A stretch of 64,000 nucleotides of DNA from Candidatus Endomicrobium neocapritermitis. Lineage in GTDB: Bacteria > Elusimicrobiota > Endomicrobiia > Endomicrobiales > Endomicrobiaceae. The stretch spans positions 1-64,000 of the forward strand of contig WRJZ01000047.1 of the NCBI GenBank assembly GCA_009778325.1. Reading direction: 5' to 3'. Positions 9,114-19,400 of the stretch are shown in pieces (position 1 is the first letter of the stretch; each line of letters begins with the position of its first letter). Under the pieces are notes generated by a model, which was not told the DNA's origin, searched no databases, and was given only the letters and a program-made list of their open reading frames with translations. A program made the translations under genes and the position numbers.

Positions 9114-9872
9114 ATGGAAAACAATGAAAATAAAGAAACCGATAATAAAAACGATACTGCCGAAAAAAACAGTTTTGAAGTTTTAACGGGTATGGGTTCC
9201 AATAAAATTAAATCTAAGCACTGGGTTTGGGCATTGATTAGGAAATATTTTTTAACCGGATTAGTGGCAATAATACCTTTGTGGGTTTGTTATGTTCTTA
9301 TCAGCATCGTGTTTACATGGGTAAGCAGCTTTTCAATGCCGTATACTCTTCCTTTAGTGAGGATGTTTTTTATCGGAACATGGGTATATCCCGTGGTAAA
9401 ATTTATAAGCTTTATAATCTCGATACTTTTTATAAGCGCCGTAGGTTTTCTGACTACCCAGCTTTTGGGTAAAAAAATCTTAGTTGCAATCGAAAATGTT
9501 ATTGTAAAGTTTCCTGTTGTGGGAAGTCTTTATAACGCGAGTAAAAAGTTTTTGGATTTTATTGTCAGCTCTGACGGCAAAAATTCCGCTTTTAAGCAGG
9601 CTGTGCTTGTGCCGTATCCTGTAAAAGATACATACAGCATAGGTTTTTTGACAGGCGAACGCTTCATAAAAGGCGAAAAATACTTTAGCGTTTTTATGCC
9701 TACAATACCTAATATCACAACGGGTTTTGTAATACTTTTCAAGGAAGAACAAGTGATAACCAGCATAAACTTTAGCGTTGATGAGGCTTTTCAGTACATG
9801 CTTTCCGCCGGAGTCGTAAGTTCGGTTTTACATTTGGACAAAAAAGAACAGGCAAACGATAATAATAAATAA
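9114..9872 (+). CDS. DUF502 family membrane protein
   Basis: 252 residues with a Lys/Asn/Glu-rich cytoplasmic N-terminus, two TM segments (about 42-68 and 85-118) and the DUF502 signature PVVGSLYNASKKFLDFI followed by a beta-rich domain (VPYPVKDTYSIGFLTG, FMPTIPNITTGFVILF). The family is widespread in bacteria and plant organelles; its biochemical role is not established. GAAGGAG lies 8 bp before the ATG. It has its own promoter, and the next gene also has one, so it is probably monocistronic. Confidence 0.85.
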   Translation: MENNENKETDNKNDTAEKNSFEVLTGMGSNKIKSKHWVWALIRKYFLTGLVAIIPLWVCYVLISIVFTWVSSFSMPYTLPLVRMFFIGTWVYPVVKFISFIISILFISAVGFLTTQLLGKKILVAIENVIVKFPVVGSLYNASKKFLDFIVSSDGKNSAFKQAVLVPYPVKDTYSIGFLTGERFIKGEKYFSVFMPTIPNITTGFVILFKEEQVITSINFSVDEAFQYMLSAGVVSSVLHLDKKEQANDNNK

Positions 9873-9886
9873 TAACAATATGCGTT

Positions 9887-9915
9887 TTGACAAACAAAAT
9901 TAAAGTTTATATTAT
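9887..9915 (+). promoter_or_regulatory. Promoter for glgP
   Basis: A perfect TTGACA (9887-9892), a 17 bp spacer and TATTAT (9910-9915) lie 38 bp before the glgP start. The RBS AAGGAG is just upstream of the ATG. Confidence 0.75.
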
Positions 9916-9952
9916 ATTCATGCTTAGAGGATAATAATACCAAGGAGCATAT

Positions 9953-12565
9953 ATGAAACTGGATTTATTCAATGAAAATCAGGAGACTTTTGTCGCATTG
10001 AACGCGAAATCATATGTTGTTACGCCGAATCTTCCGGAAGTTTTGTCTCCGCTGCTTGCTATAGCGAATAATATGTGGTGGTGCTGGAACAGCGACGCCG
10101 TAGAGCTTTTCAGAAGGCTCGACAGGGATATGTGGGAAGAAACGTACCACAGCCCCAAGGCAATGCTCGGCATGGCAAGCCAGGAAAGGCTTGAACAGCT
10201 TGCCGAAGACGACAGTTTTGTTTCCCACATGGAAAGAGTTAAAAATGACCTTGATAAATATATGACGATGAATACCTGGTTTCACGATTCATGTTCGGAT
10301 TACAGCAATTTAAAATTCGCATACTTTTCAACCGAATTTGCCATACATGAAAGCATTCCGATTTATTCGGGCGGGTTAGGCGTGCTCTCGGGCGACCATT
10401 TAAAATCAGCTAGCGATATGGGCCTTCCGCTGGTCGGCGTGGGACTTCTTTACAGATTCGGATATTTCGAACAGTTTTTGAGCTTTGACGGATGGCAGCA
10501 GGAAGAATACAGCGAAAACCATTTTTTCCGCATGCCGCTGGAACTTCTTAAAGACAGCGACGGAAACACATTAAAAATAGAAATAGACATGGCTAAACAA
10601 AAAGTTTATGCCAGAGTTTGGAAGATTCAGGTAGGCAGAGTTCCTCTTTATCTTCTGGATACCGACTTCAGCGATAATCCGAGAGAAGTAAGGGATATCA
10701 CAGGGCAGCTTTACGGCGGCGACAGGGATATGAGAATAAGGCAGGAAATAGTTTTGGGAATGGGCGGAATAAGGCTTTTGAAAGCTCTCGGAATAGATCC
10801 CGGCGTAATACACATAAATGAAGGGCATTCCGCGTTTTTGCTTTTTGAAGAAATGAGGGAACTTATTGAAGAACAGGGTCTTTCTTATGAAGAAGCTTTC
10901 CAGATGGTAAAAAGTTCCTGCGTTTTTACTACGCACACTCCCGTTCCGGCAGGAAATGAAATGTTTTCAACGGAACTTGTTTTAAAATATTTCGAGCCTT
11001 TATATAGAAAGCTCGGGCTTTCCAAAGAGCAGTTTTTGGCTTTGGGTTCGTTTCCCGCAAAAGAGATTAAACCGTCGGATCCGCAGAATTTTTCAATGAC
11101 CATTCTTGCGCTTAAACTGTCAAGTAAAGCAAACGGCGTAAGCAGGCTTCACGCGACGGTTTCAAGGGATATGTGGTCAGGAATCTGGCCGGAGCTTCCT
11201 AAAAAAGAAGTTCCCATAACGAATATTACAAACGGCATTCATACGAATACGTGGATTTCCTATGAGTTTGCGGGTCTTTTTGACAGATATCTCGGCTCTT
11301 CATGGAAAGACGAACCTGCCGATCATACAATCTGGCAGAGAGTGTCGCAAATTCCTGACGCAGAACTCTGGAGAAGCCATGAAAGAAGAAGAGAAAGGCT
11401 TGTTTCATTTGCCAGAGCAAGATTAAGAGAGCAGCTTATGAGAAGAGGCGCGTCGCAGAAAGACATAAACAATGCCGATGAAGTTCTTGACCCTGAAGCG
11501 CTGACAATAGGTTTTGCAAGAAGATTCGCGTCTTATAAACGCGGGACTCTTATTTTCAGGGATATGGAGAGAATCAAAAAAATCCTTACCAGCAAAGAAC
11601 ATCCCGTACAGATAATAATAGCAGGAAAAGCCCACCCGCAGGACAATAACGGAAAAGAGTTGATTAAACGCATAGTCGCGTTATCCAAAGATCCGGACTT
11701 AAGATATAAAGTCGTATTTTTGGAAGATTATGATATGAACGTCGCGCATTATCTTGTTCAGGGAACCGATATATGGCTTAACAATCCTTTAAGACCGGAA
11801 GAAGCTTCGGGAACAAGCGGAATGAAAGCGGCAGTGAACGGCATAATAAATTTCAGCGTGCTTGACGGATGGTGGTGCGAAGGTTATAACGGCGACAACG
11901 GCTGGATAATAGGTTCTATTGACCAGTACCCTGACAGAGATTATCAGGATGAAGTTGAAAGCACCGCGATTTATGAAACGCTTGAAAAAGAAGTGATTCC
12001 TTTATATTTTAACAGAGGCCAGGACGGACTTCCTCGCGGCTGGATAAAAAAGATGAAAACCGCGATGCAGACTTTGGGTCCGGTTTTCAATACAAACAGA
12101 ATGATTGAAGAGTATACGAAAAAATTTTATATTCCAGCTGCCCTGGAACATGAAAAGCTTAAAAGAGACAACTATATTTTAGCTAAGAAAAAATCCGTAT
12201 GGCAGAAAAATCTGGTAAATAACTGGAACGGAATAAGAATAATTTCTTCGCAGGACAATGTTAAGAATGAAATAAGCATAACCAATGATATGACCGTACA
12301 GGCAAAGATTTATCTCGGACCTATAGCTCCGGACGATGTGAGCGTGCAGGTTTACAGCGGTTATTTTGATTCAAAACACAGAATAAGCGAAGCTTCAATA
12401 GATGAAATGAGGCTTGTTTCAAAAGAAGGCGACAATTACATATATGAAAGTAAAGTGAAGATGGACAAAGTCGGTCATTGCGGCTATACGATAAGAGTTA
12501 TGCCTCAGTACGGCGGCGAAGTTCAGTATATCCCGGATCTTGTTAAGTGGCAGTGGAACATATAA
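9953..12565 (+). CDS. glgP: Alpha-glucan (glycogen) phosphorylase, GT35, DUF3417 type
   Basis: 870 residues, the short archaeal/bacterial alpha-glucan phosphorylase type. It releases glucose-1-phosphate from glycogen or maltodextrin using PLP. The N-terminal DUF3417 domain starts at LSPLLAIANNMWWCWN. The body has YFSTEFAIHESIPIYSGGLGVLSGDHLKSASD (split here by position, residues about 120-152), GNEMFST, and the PLP lysine in SGTSGMKAAVNG. A C-terminal beta-sandwich (about 770-870) ends in VKWQWNI, as in this subfamily. It implies storage-polysaccharide turnover. Confidence 0.95.
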   Translation: MKLDLFNENQETFVALNAKSYVVTPNLPEVLSPLLAIANNMWWCWNSDAVELFRRLDRDMWEETYHSPKAMLGMASQERLEQLAEDDSFVSHMERVKNDLDKYMTMNTWFHDSCSDYSNLKFAYFSTEFAIHESIPIYSGGLGVLSGDHLKSASDMGLPLVGVGLLYRFGYFEQFLSFDGWQQEEYSENHFFRMPLELLKDSDGNTLKIEIDMAKQKVYARVWKIQVGRVPLYLLDTDFSDNPREVRDITGQLYGGDRDMRIRQEIVLGMGGIRLLKALGIDPGVIHINEGHSAFLLFEEMRELIEEQGLSYEEAFQMVKSSCVFTTHTPVPAGNEMFSTELVLKYFEPLYRKLGLSKEQFLALGSFPAKEIKPSDPQNFSMTILALKLSSKANGVSRLHATVSRDMWSGIWPELPKKEVPITNITNGIHTNTWISYEFAGLFDRYLGSSWKDEPADHTIWQRVSQIPDAELWRSHERRRERLVSFARARLREQLMRRGASQKDINNADEVLDPEALTIGFARRFASYKRGTLIFRDMERIKKILTSKEHPVQIIIAGKAHPQDNNGKELIKRIVALSKDPDLRYKVVFLEDYDMNVAHYLVQGTDIWLNNPLRPEEASGTSGMKAAVNGIINFSVLDGWWCEGYNGDNGWIIGSIDQYPDRDYQDEVESTAIYETLEKEVIPLYFNRGQDGLPRGWIKKMKTAMQTLGPVFNTNRMIEEYTKKFYIPAALEHEKLKRDNYILAKKKSVWQKNLVNNWNGIRIISSQDNVKNEISITNDMTVQAKIYLGPIAPDDVSVQVYSGYFDSKHRISEASIDEMRLVSKEGDNYIYESKVKMDKVGHCGYTIRVMPQYGGEVQYIPDLVKWQWNI

Positions 12566-12568
12566 AAG

Positions 12569-12698
12569 GCAGTTAGTAGTGAGTAGTTAGTAGTTTTGGT
12601 GTTTTCGTAGAGGCAAAGCCTCAGCGAAAACCTATAAATAGGTTTCGGCTTTGCCGAAACACGACAACTGCTAACTATTCACTACTAACTACTAACTG
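12569..12698 (+). repeat. Palindromic element E5 (TTAGTAG heptamer arms, inverted class A core)
   Basis: The arms are 7-bp units (TTAGTAG, TGAGTAG, TTAGTAG / CTAACTA, TTCACTA, CTAACTA, CTAACTG). The core order is reversed relative to E3, E4 and E6: the TTTTCG...CGAAAA hairpin (with nested GAGGCAAAGCCTC) comes first, then TTTCGGC-TTT-GCCGAAA. It ends in CTGGTGTTAAAA directly against the start codon of the next gene. Confidence 0.87.
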
Positions 12699-12707
12699 GT
12701 GTTAAAA

Positions 12708-13349
12708 ATGGGCTACGACTTTCTTATTTTCGATTTGGACGGAACCATTGTTGATTCCCAAAGAGATATTACGGCAGCGGTGAATGCCGTAAGAAAAGAC
12801 TTTGGTTTTGAGCCGCTTACGATAGAGCAAGTCCGTTCTTATCTTGGAAGCGGCGTTAAAGCTTTGGTTGACAGGGTTGTTCCTGAAAAGAGCGAAGAAA
12901 TTCATGCCGCCGCTTTAGAAAAATTTAAGCATTATTATGCCTGCTGCCTTACCGACACAACAGTTCCTTACGACGGAATAGAAAAAACGCTGCAAACTCT
13001 CCAAAATAAAAAGAAAGCCATTCTATCAAACAAAACAGAGCTTTTTTCGTGCGAAATCGCAAAAAGGCTCGGTCTTGACAAATATTTTACTCAAATTTGG
13101 GGCGGCGATACGGCAGGAGCTAAAAAACCCGACCCGAAACCGATTCTGGATTTGATGAAAATAACCAAATCAGTTCCCGAAAAAACCATAATGATTGGCG
13201 ACAGCGAAAACGACATTAAAGCCGCAAAAGCGGCTGGGGTAGCTTCTCTGGCGGTTCTGTATGGATACTCCGATTTGAAAAGCATAAAAAAATGCAATCC
13301 TGACTATATTGTCAGTAATCCGCAAGAGATAATAGAAATAGTTTTATGA
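12708..13349 (+). CDS. gph: HAD-superfamily phosphatase, phosphoglycolate phosphatase-like
   Basis: About 213 residues with all four HAD motifs: FDLDGT (motif I, nucleophile Asp), ILSNKT (motif II), KKPDPKP (motif III Lys) and MIGDSENDIKAAKAAG (motif IV). The cap domain is the small alpha-helical type seen in Gph/PGMB-like enzymes. The substrate cannot be settled by sequence; 2-phosphoglycolate is the usual annotation. A GTG at 12699 is an alternative start three codons upstream, inside the end of the repeat element. No strong SD is visible, only GGTG. Confidence 0.82.
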   Translation: MGYDFLIFDLDGTIVDSQRDITAAVNAVRKDFGFEPLTIEQVRSYLGSGVKALVDRVVPEKSEEIHAAALEKFKHYYACCLTDTTVPYDGIEKTLQTLQNKKKAILSNKTELFSCEIAKRLGLDKYFTQIWGGDTAGAKKPDPKPILDLMKITKSVPEKTIMIGDSENDIKAAKAAGVASLAVLYGYSDLKSIKKCNPDYIVSNPQEIIEIVL

Positions 13350-13461
13350 GCGTCAGATTCTGAGATACAAGGAGGCAATGTAACGGTAAAAGCAATGAGA
13401 TTTCTTTAAAAACCAGAGTACAGCATGCAGGCGGACAATATTTTATAACAGGGAGGAGAGT

Positions 13462-16400
13462 ATGAAATTAATTTTAGGTAAAAAATTTGATGAACAGCCG
13501 GAGATTAAGGATCAGAATCCTGTTTCAAAATTAGCAGATGATGACATTCTCAAACCGGCGCTTGAGAGAGCGGCAATAGCGGATACGGTAAGAGAGAGTG
13601 CGACTGAAGAAATGCCGTTACGTCCTGTTATTGACAGAGATCTTGGCTCTATTTCCAAATTAACGGTTGACAGAGCGGCAATAGCTGATATGGCGGATAT
13701 GGTAAAAGAGGTTCCAATTGTCAGACAGCCTGTATTGACGACTGACAAGCTCGTTATTAATGAAACTATGCAGGCTGAAAAAACCGCCGGCATAATGCCG
13801 GATGAAATTTTGCCCGCGCGCAGACAGTTTTTATATGAAGCGGTTGAAATGCGCGAGCAAAACGGAAAGCATTATGTTGCCAATGACGGGACGGCCACGG
13901 CTATATTCCAAAATCAAGCCGCGCATTATGTTGACCCTTCGGATAATAAGCTGAAGGATATCGATAACAGTTTACAGGATATCGGCGATGTTCTTGAAGC
14001 TAAGGCAAATGATTTTAATGTACGGTTCAATAAAACACCTATTAAAGGAGAAGTGTTTGAATTAACTAAAAAAGGCTACACGGTCAGCCTTATTTCCGGC
14101 GAGGCAGCCGCGGTTAAAGGCGGTTTGAAACTTGAAAATAACAAAAATGAAGTTATTTTAAAAAATGTTAAAGCCGATACAGATATTCAATATATAGTTG
14201 AATCTGACAGAGTTAAAGAAAATATAATCATAAATAAGAAAGCTGACAGTTATGAGTTTAGCTTTGATTTAAACATTGAAAATATGACTGCCGCTATGTC
14301 TGAAGACGGTAAAACCTTGCAGCTAAAGAGCAAAGAAACAAATGAAGTTATTTTCTTTGTTCCCGTTCCCGGTATGACGGACGCAAACGGCGAATATTCA
14401 GACCGTGTCTATTATGAAATCGAAGACAAAAATAAAAATACTCTTAACCTTAAAGTTTTTGCCGATACGGCATGGATAAATTCGCAAAACATAGTATTAC
14501 CAGTGATTATCAGCCCGCAAATCATTTCAGCGGATGAATCGCTTTACAGTTATCAGAATTATCAGCAAGTTTACATTCCCGGCAAGATTTCAGGTGCGGT
14601 ATATATACAGCCGACGAGCACTGTGATTTTGGTGGATTCTCCGTATTTGCTGGTGGGAGGAGACGGATACAAATCTACGCTGACTATAAAAAAGGGGCTT
14701 ATGACTTCTGTCGCAGATAGGAAAGTAAGCAAAGTAACTTTAAAAGTGCGGGCATATTCGGGGGCAGGCTATTGTTTAATTGACGGAATTTCCACATACC
14801 TTTCACCGGGAGTTTACAGTTCAGTTGATATTACGGATAAGTTTACCGCAGCTTCCGGAAATTGCGATATAAACTTTGTATCCCGTAATTTAGATTTAGT
14901 TAGTGATAGTGTTTTAGCCCCGGTTGATACTAATTCAGGCTTAATTAATGGTCTGAAGTTACAGGACTTAATTAATAGATATCCAAACTTAGCGGATTTA
15001 ATTATTAAAGATCCGAGGTTGCCGGATTTAATTATTAAAAATCCGAGATTACCGGATTTAATTATTAAAAATCCGAGATTACCGGACTTAATTATTAAAA
15101 ATCCGAGATTACCGGACTTAATTATTGATAATCCGGGTTTACCGGACTTAATTATTGATAATCCGAGTTTACCGGACTTAATTATTAATAATCCGAGTTT
15201 ACCGGACTTAATTATTAGTAATCCGAGTTTACCCGAATTAATTATTAATAACCCAAGCTTACCGGGACTAATTATCAATACTTCAAACTTACCGAATTTA
15301 ATTAATAATAATCCGGAGTTAGGGGGCTTAAATAATAATTTTGCTCCAATCAATAATAGTCCTAGTCCTAGTTTACTTCGCAGTACTTCAAGCGTACTTA
15401 CTAATAATTTTGATTTAATTAATAATGACGGCTTAATTAAAATATATGTAAACGGTTTGTATTCGCCGATTTTAGAGGTGGAATATCTGACAAGCGACGA
15501 TTCCGTTCCGGCAAAAGAAAACTTTTCGCTCGCGGGAGGCGTAAACGGCACGCTTAACCTGACTAGCGGAGAATTCGTCACAGGCTTTACGGACGCAAGC
15601 ACGAAAAGCTCGGCATTAGCTTGCCAGATTTCGCACGTTTATAAGAAAAACAGCACGAATTACGGCTGCGGAAAAAACTGGCGCCTTAATCTTCACCAAA
15701 CGCTGGTTAAAAATACCGTCGCAAACGCCGGCGTGGACTATATTTATACCGATTCGGACGGCGAAAAGCACGGATTTATAGAAACTTATTATTATCTCAA
15801 TGCAGCAAACAACAAAGTTACCGTTGCAAAAAGCGCTGTGACCGTCGAATTGGACGGCAGTCTTTGGTACAAATCGGGCAGTACGTCTTACGAAGTGTTT
15901 AAAGACCAGCGTACGGCAACCGGAATGAGTCTGTCGACAAAAATGGAAGGATTTAAAAATGCCGAAAATCTGGAACAAAGGCAAAATGAGCGGAAACAGG
16001 CGGAGGAATATTTTGAGGCGTGTAAAAACAACTTAAAAGAAAATGTGGTAATGAATATATCCGGCGGAACAATTTATAGAGAATTAAAAAACAGTTTTAC
16101 CGGAGATACATTATCAGCCGCGAATTTTAATACTTTTGTTTCCGACGGATCCGCAAGCGGCAGAATGGTTTTAAACAAAGGCGAAGCCATGCAGTACAGC
16201 TCTTTGCTTTTACAGAAAAAGCAGATTGAAGAGCAAATTGACTCAATGAATAAACAAAAAACAACATTGACCCACAATATAACTTCGTTAGACCATAATA
16301 TAACTTCGTTGGGAAACAATATAACTTCGCTGGGAAACAATATAACTTCGTTAAACCACAACATATCTTCGATGGGCAACAGTATTTATTCGTTAGGCAA

Positions 16401-19400
16401 CAGTATAACTTCGTTAGACCACAATATAACTTCGATAAATAATAATATCGAATCTTTAAGTACGCAAATTGAAGTGCTTGTCTGTCAGGGAAACTCTTTA
16501 CGGATGCAAAAAGAGTTGAATAAGTTTGAAGGCAGCTCTGATCAAAAAACCAGTCAGTATAGAAATACATATAATCAAGTTAATTGGGTTGGCACTAAAA
16601 ATAGTTCACAAACTTACGTTGACGCACTATATGCTAATCTTGTCGGTTCAAACGGTGGATGGTCTCCATATATAAGGACGCAGATAAAATGTTTGGAAAT
16701 TCAAAAAAACGATCTTACAACACAAAAAAGCGATCTTACAACGCAAAGAAATGACCTTACAACACAAAAAAGCGATCTTACAACGCAAAGAAATGACCTT
16801 ACAACGCAAAGAAATGATCTTACAACGCAGAAGAATGACCTTACAACGCAGAAGAATGACCTTACGACGCAGAAGAATGATCTTACGACGCAAAAAAATG
16901 ATATTGATAAATCTATTTCGAGCTCAAACTCCCAGAAAGCCGCCGCGGAAGAGCAAATAAATTATATTAAGAATAAAGCCTCCGATAATTTAAAAGAGCT
17001 CAAAAGGATATTCAAAGAATATGCCAACAAAGAGTTTGAACTTAAAAAATTGAGAGAACAAACGCCCGTATCTTATCTTTCGGACGGCAGTTCGTCTTTG
17101 TGTTTCAACGAAGACGGAAATTTATGCGCGATTAGCGACAATTATAATAACTATATTTCGGTTGAATATGACACTAAAGGGCGCATATCCAAAGTACATG
17201 AAGGCAAGAGAGCGACGGCGTTAAAATACAATTTTTACGGACAGCTTGTATCGGTAAGCGACTATCGCGGAAGAAGGACGACTTACGCTTATTCTTCGAC
17301 ATCGGCTTCCGGAAATTTAACGAAAGTAACTTATTCCGACGGACATACGTTGGAGTTTACGTATTCCGGAGAAAATGTCAGTGCGATTGCCGCGTCGGCT
17401 GATAAAACAAAAACTTTGCTGGCATATTCGTCGAATAAATTGTCTAAAATAACCAATCAATCCGCCGTAAGCGCGATAACGGATAATGCATTAACCGTTG
17501 CGGCAAGCGTGGTATCAATTACGGAAATCAGCTATTGCGATAATGAATGCGCCATAACAACGGACGGAAAACTGAAGCATTACTTTATTGACACTTTAGG
17601 CAATCTTGTAGGCGGATACGCCAAGCTTACCGACGGCAGCGATGAAGAGAAATTATCTTTCAGTTATTTCGACAGAACCAACAATTGGTGCTATTTGGTT
17701 AAAGAAACCGACGATCCGGTTTCGCTGTCTCAAGGATTGCAAATTGTCAGGGCTTCCGGAGAGAATAAAACTTTTGCATCGCCAAGGGAACTAAGCGCCT
17801 TTTTATCTGCGGAAAACGCGCAAACTTCAACTCCGGTCAAGGTGCTGCAAAGTTCGGCGTTGGCCGCTAACTTGCAAAAAGATTATACGATTTACGCGTT
17901 TGATAAAAACTTGCTGACTTCGACTACCGTTAACGTCGCTTCTTTGCCTGCAGGCAAGACCGAGTTTGTGTTTTCCGCATACGCGGCGGCGTCAAACGCG
18001 CCGGCCACGGACATGCGTTTCGGCACGTCATTCCGCGCTTTGCCTTCGGGCGGCTCTTCCGCGAGATTTGAAATTGTAGCAGAAGTGAATTACAAAGATA
18101 AGCCCGTGCAGACGTTTGTGGCGTCTTTTGATTATAAAAATAAAGGCAAGCAGTTTTGCGCTCTGCCGGTAACATTGGACAAGTCGCTTCTTGCGGATTT
18201 GCAAAGCATTGTTTTAAAACATGTTTATACCGGCACCGGCACGGCGGCTTTTACGGATTTCCGCTTTGCGCCGTGCGAATGGGAATACAAAACTTTCGAC
18301 CAATTTAAAAACGTGTCTTATTCCGAAAACAACACGGTATTAAAAAATCACGCCTCATCATCAAACGTTTATGAAAAGTCTTTTGTAAACTATAGCTATG
18401 ATAACGAGCATCGTCTGATACTGAAAAGACTGACGAATACGACTGCCGTAGGGTCGAATGCAACAGTAACTTACGCCGTAAGCAAACAGTTTTATAACGA
18501 TTACGGCAGCATTGCCCGCACGGAGAACTATGTAGAGGGCGAGGAAGGAACTTCCGGCATAGTTGTGGAAGAAACGGTATATAACGAGAAAGGAAACGCA
18601 ATCAAGAAGATGTCATATAACACTTTAGACAGCGCGTCAAAGAGTTATTTGGAAAACGAGTATTCCGAGAACGGACAGCTTAAATCTGAAATTGATAAAA
18701 CCGGGGAGAATAGTACGATAATCGAATACGCGCCCGGTACCGATGACGTTCAAACAATAACAAATCCCGACGGCGGCAAATTTTCATACGGCAGGGATTA
18801 TGTTACCGGTACGGTTACAGGCATTACGCAAAGCACGGAAGACGGCGAACCTAATTCTATTGAAACCAAATATACCTGCGGAGTTATTACAAAATTAAAA
18901 AGCGGATTAAATACCGTTAATTATGAATACGACGCCAAACGCAGAAAAACCAAAGTATTGTTAAACGGCCAAGAGCGCGTTAAATACGAGTATGAGGAAA
19001 ACAAGCCGTCCGCAGCGGTAACCGTAAACGATATCGAATTTAAAGAGGTAATCGCGGATAATACAAAGGCAATATTAAAAGGCGGCGCTTCGCCGGACAT
19101 TATAACGGAAGCGATAACCGACAAACGCGGCAATCTGGTATCCACCGTCATAGACGGGCAAGTCCAGTTTATCAACAATTACAATTCTTACAACAGTCCC
19201 GTCAACAGCGCGGATAATATAACCGGCAGCACGCTTACCACAACTTATGACGACGCCAACAAACGCGCAATAAAGTCAAGCCGGAGCGCCGGAACAAAAG
19301 AAGGGTATGAAGATTTAGCCGCCGTAACCGAGAGTTACGCTTATAATGAGCGCGGAGAATTAAGCGAACGCGCGATCAGCATAGACGGAACTGTTGTCCA

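Noticed and set aside
13364-13386. AAGGAGG followed closely by ATG-TAA upstream of RHS1 (possible start-stop regulatory element)
   Set aside because: The SD to ATG distance is only 2 bp and the real RHS1 RBS is at 13452-13458; probably chance.
14814-16893. Long antisense open frames over the RHS1 arrays (leucine/lysine- or cysteine-rich)
   Set aside because: They are mirror images of repeat arrays; in-phase repeats keep all frames open. No RBS or plausible composition.
16273-16911. Regularly spaced repeats that could be read as a CRISPR array
   Set aside because: Units are 21 bp without spacers, in frame with the RHS gene, and encode heptads; the 30-bp array at 14959-15318 is also contiguous. 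No cas genes are present.
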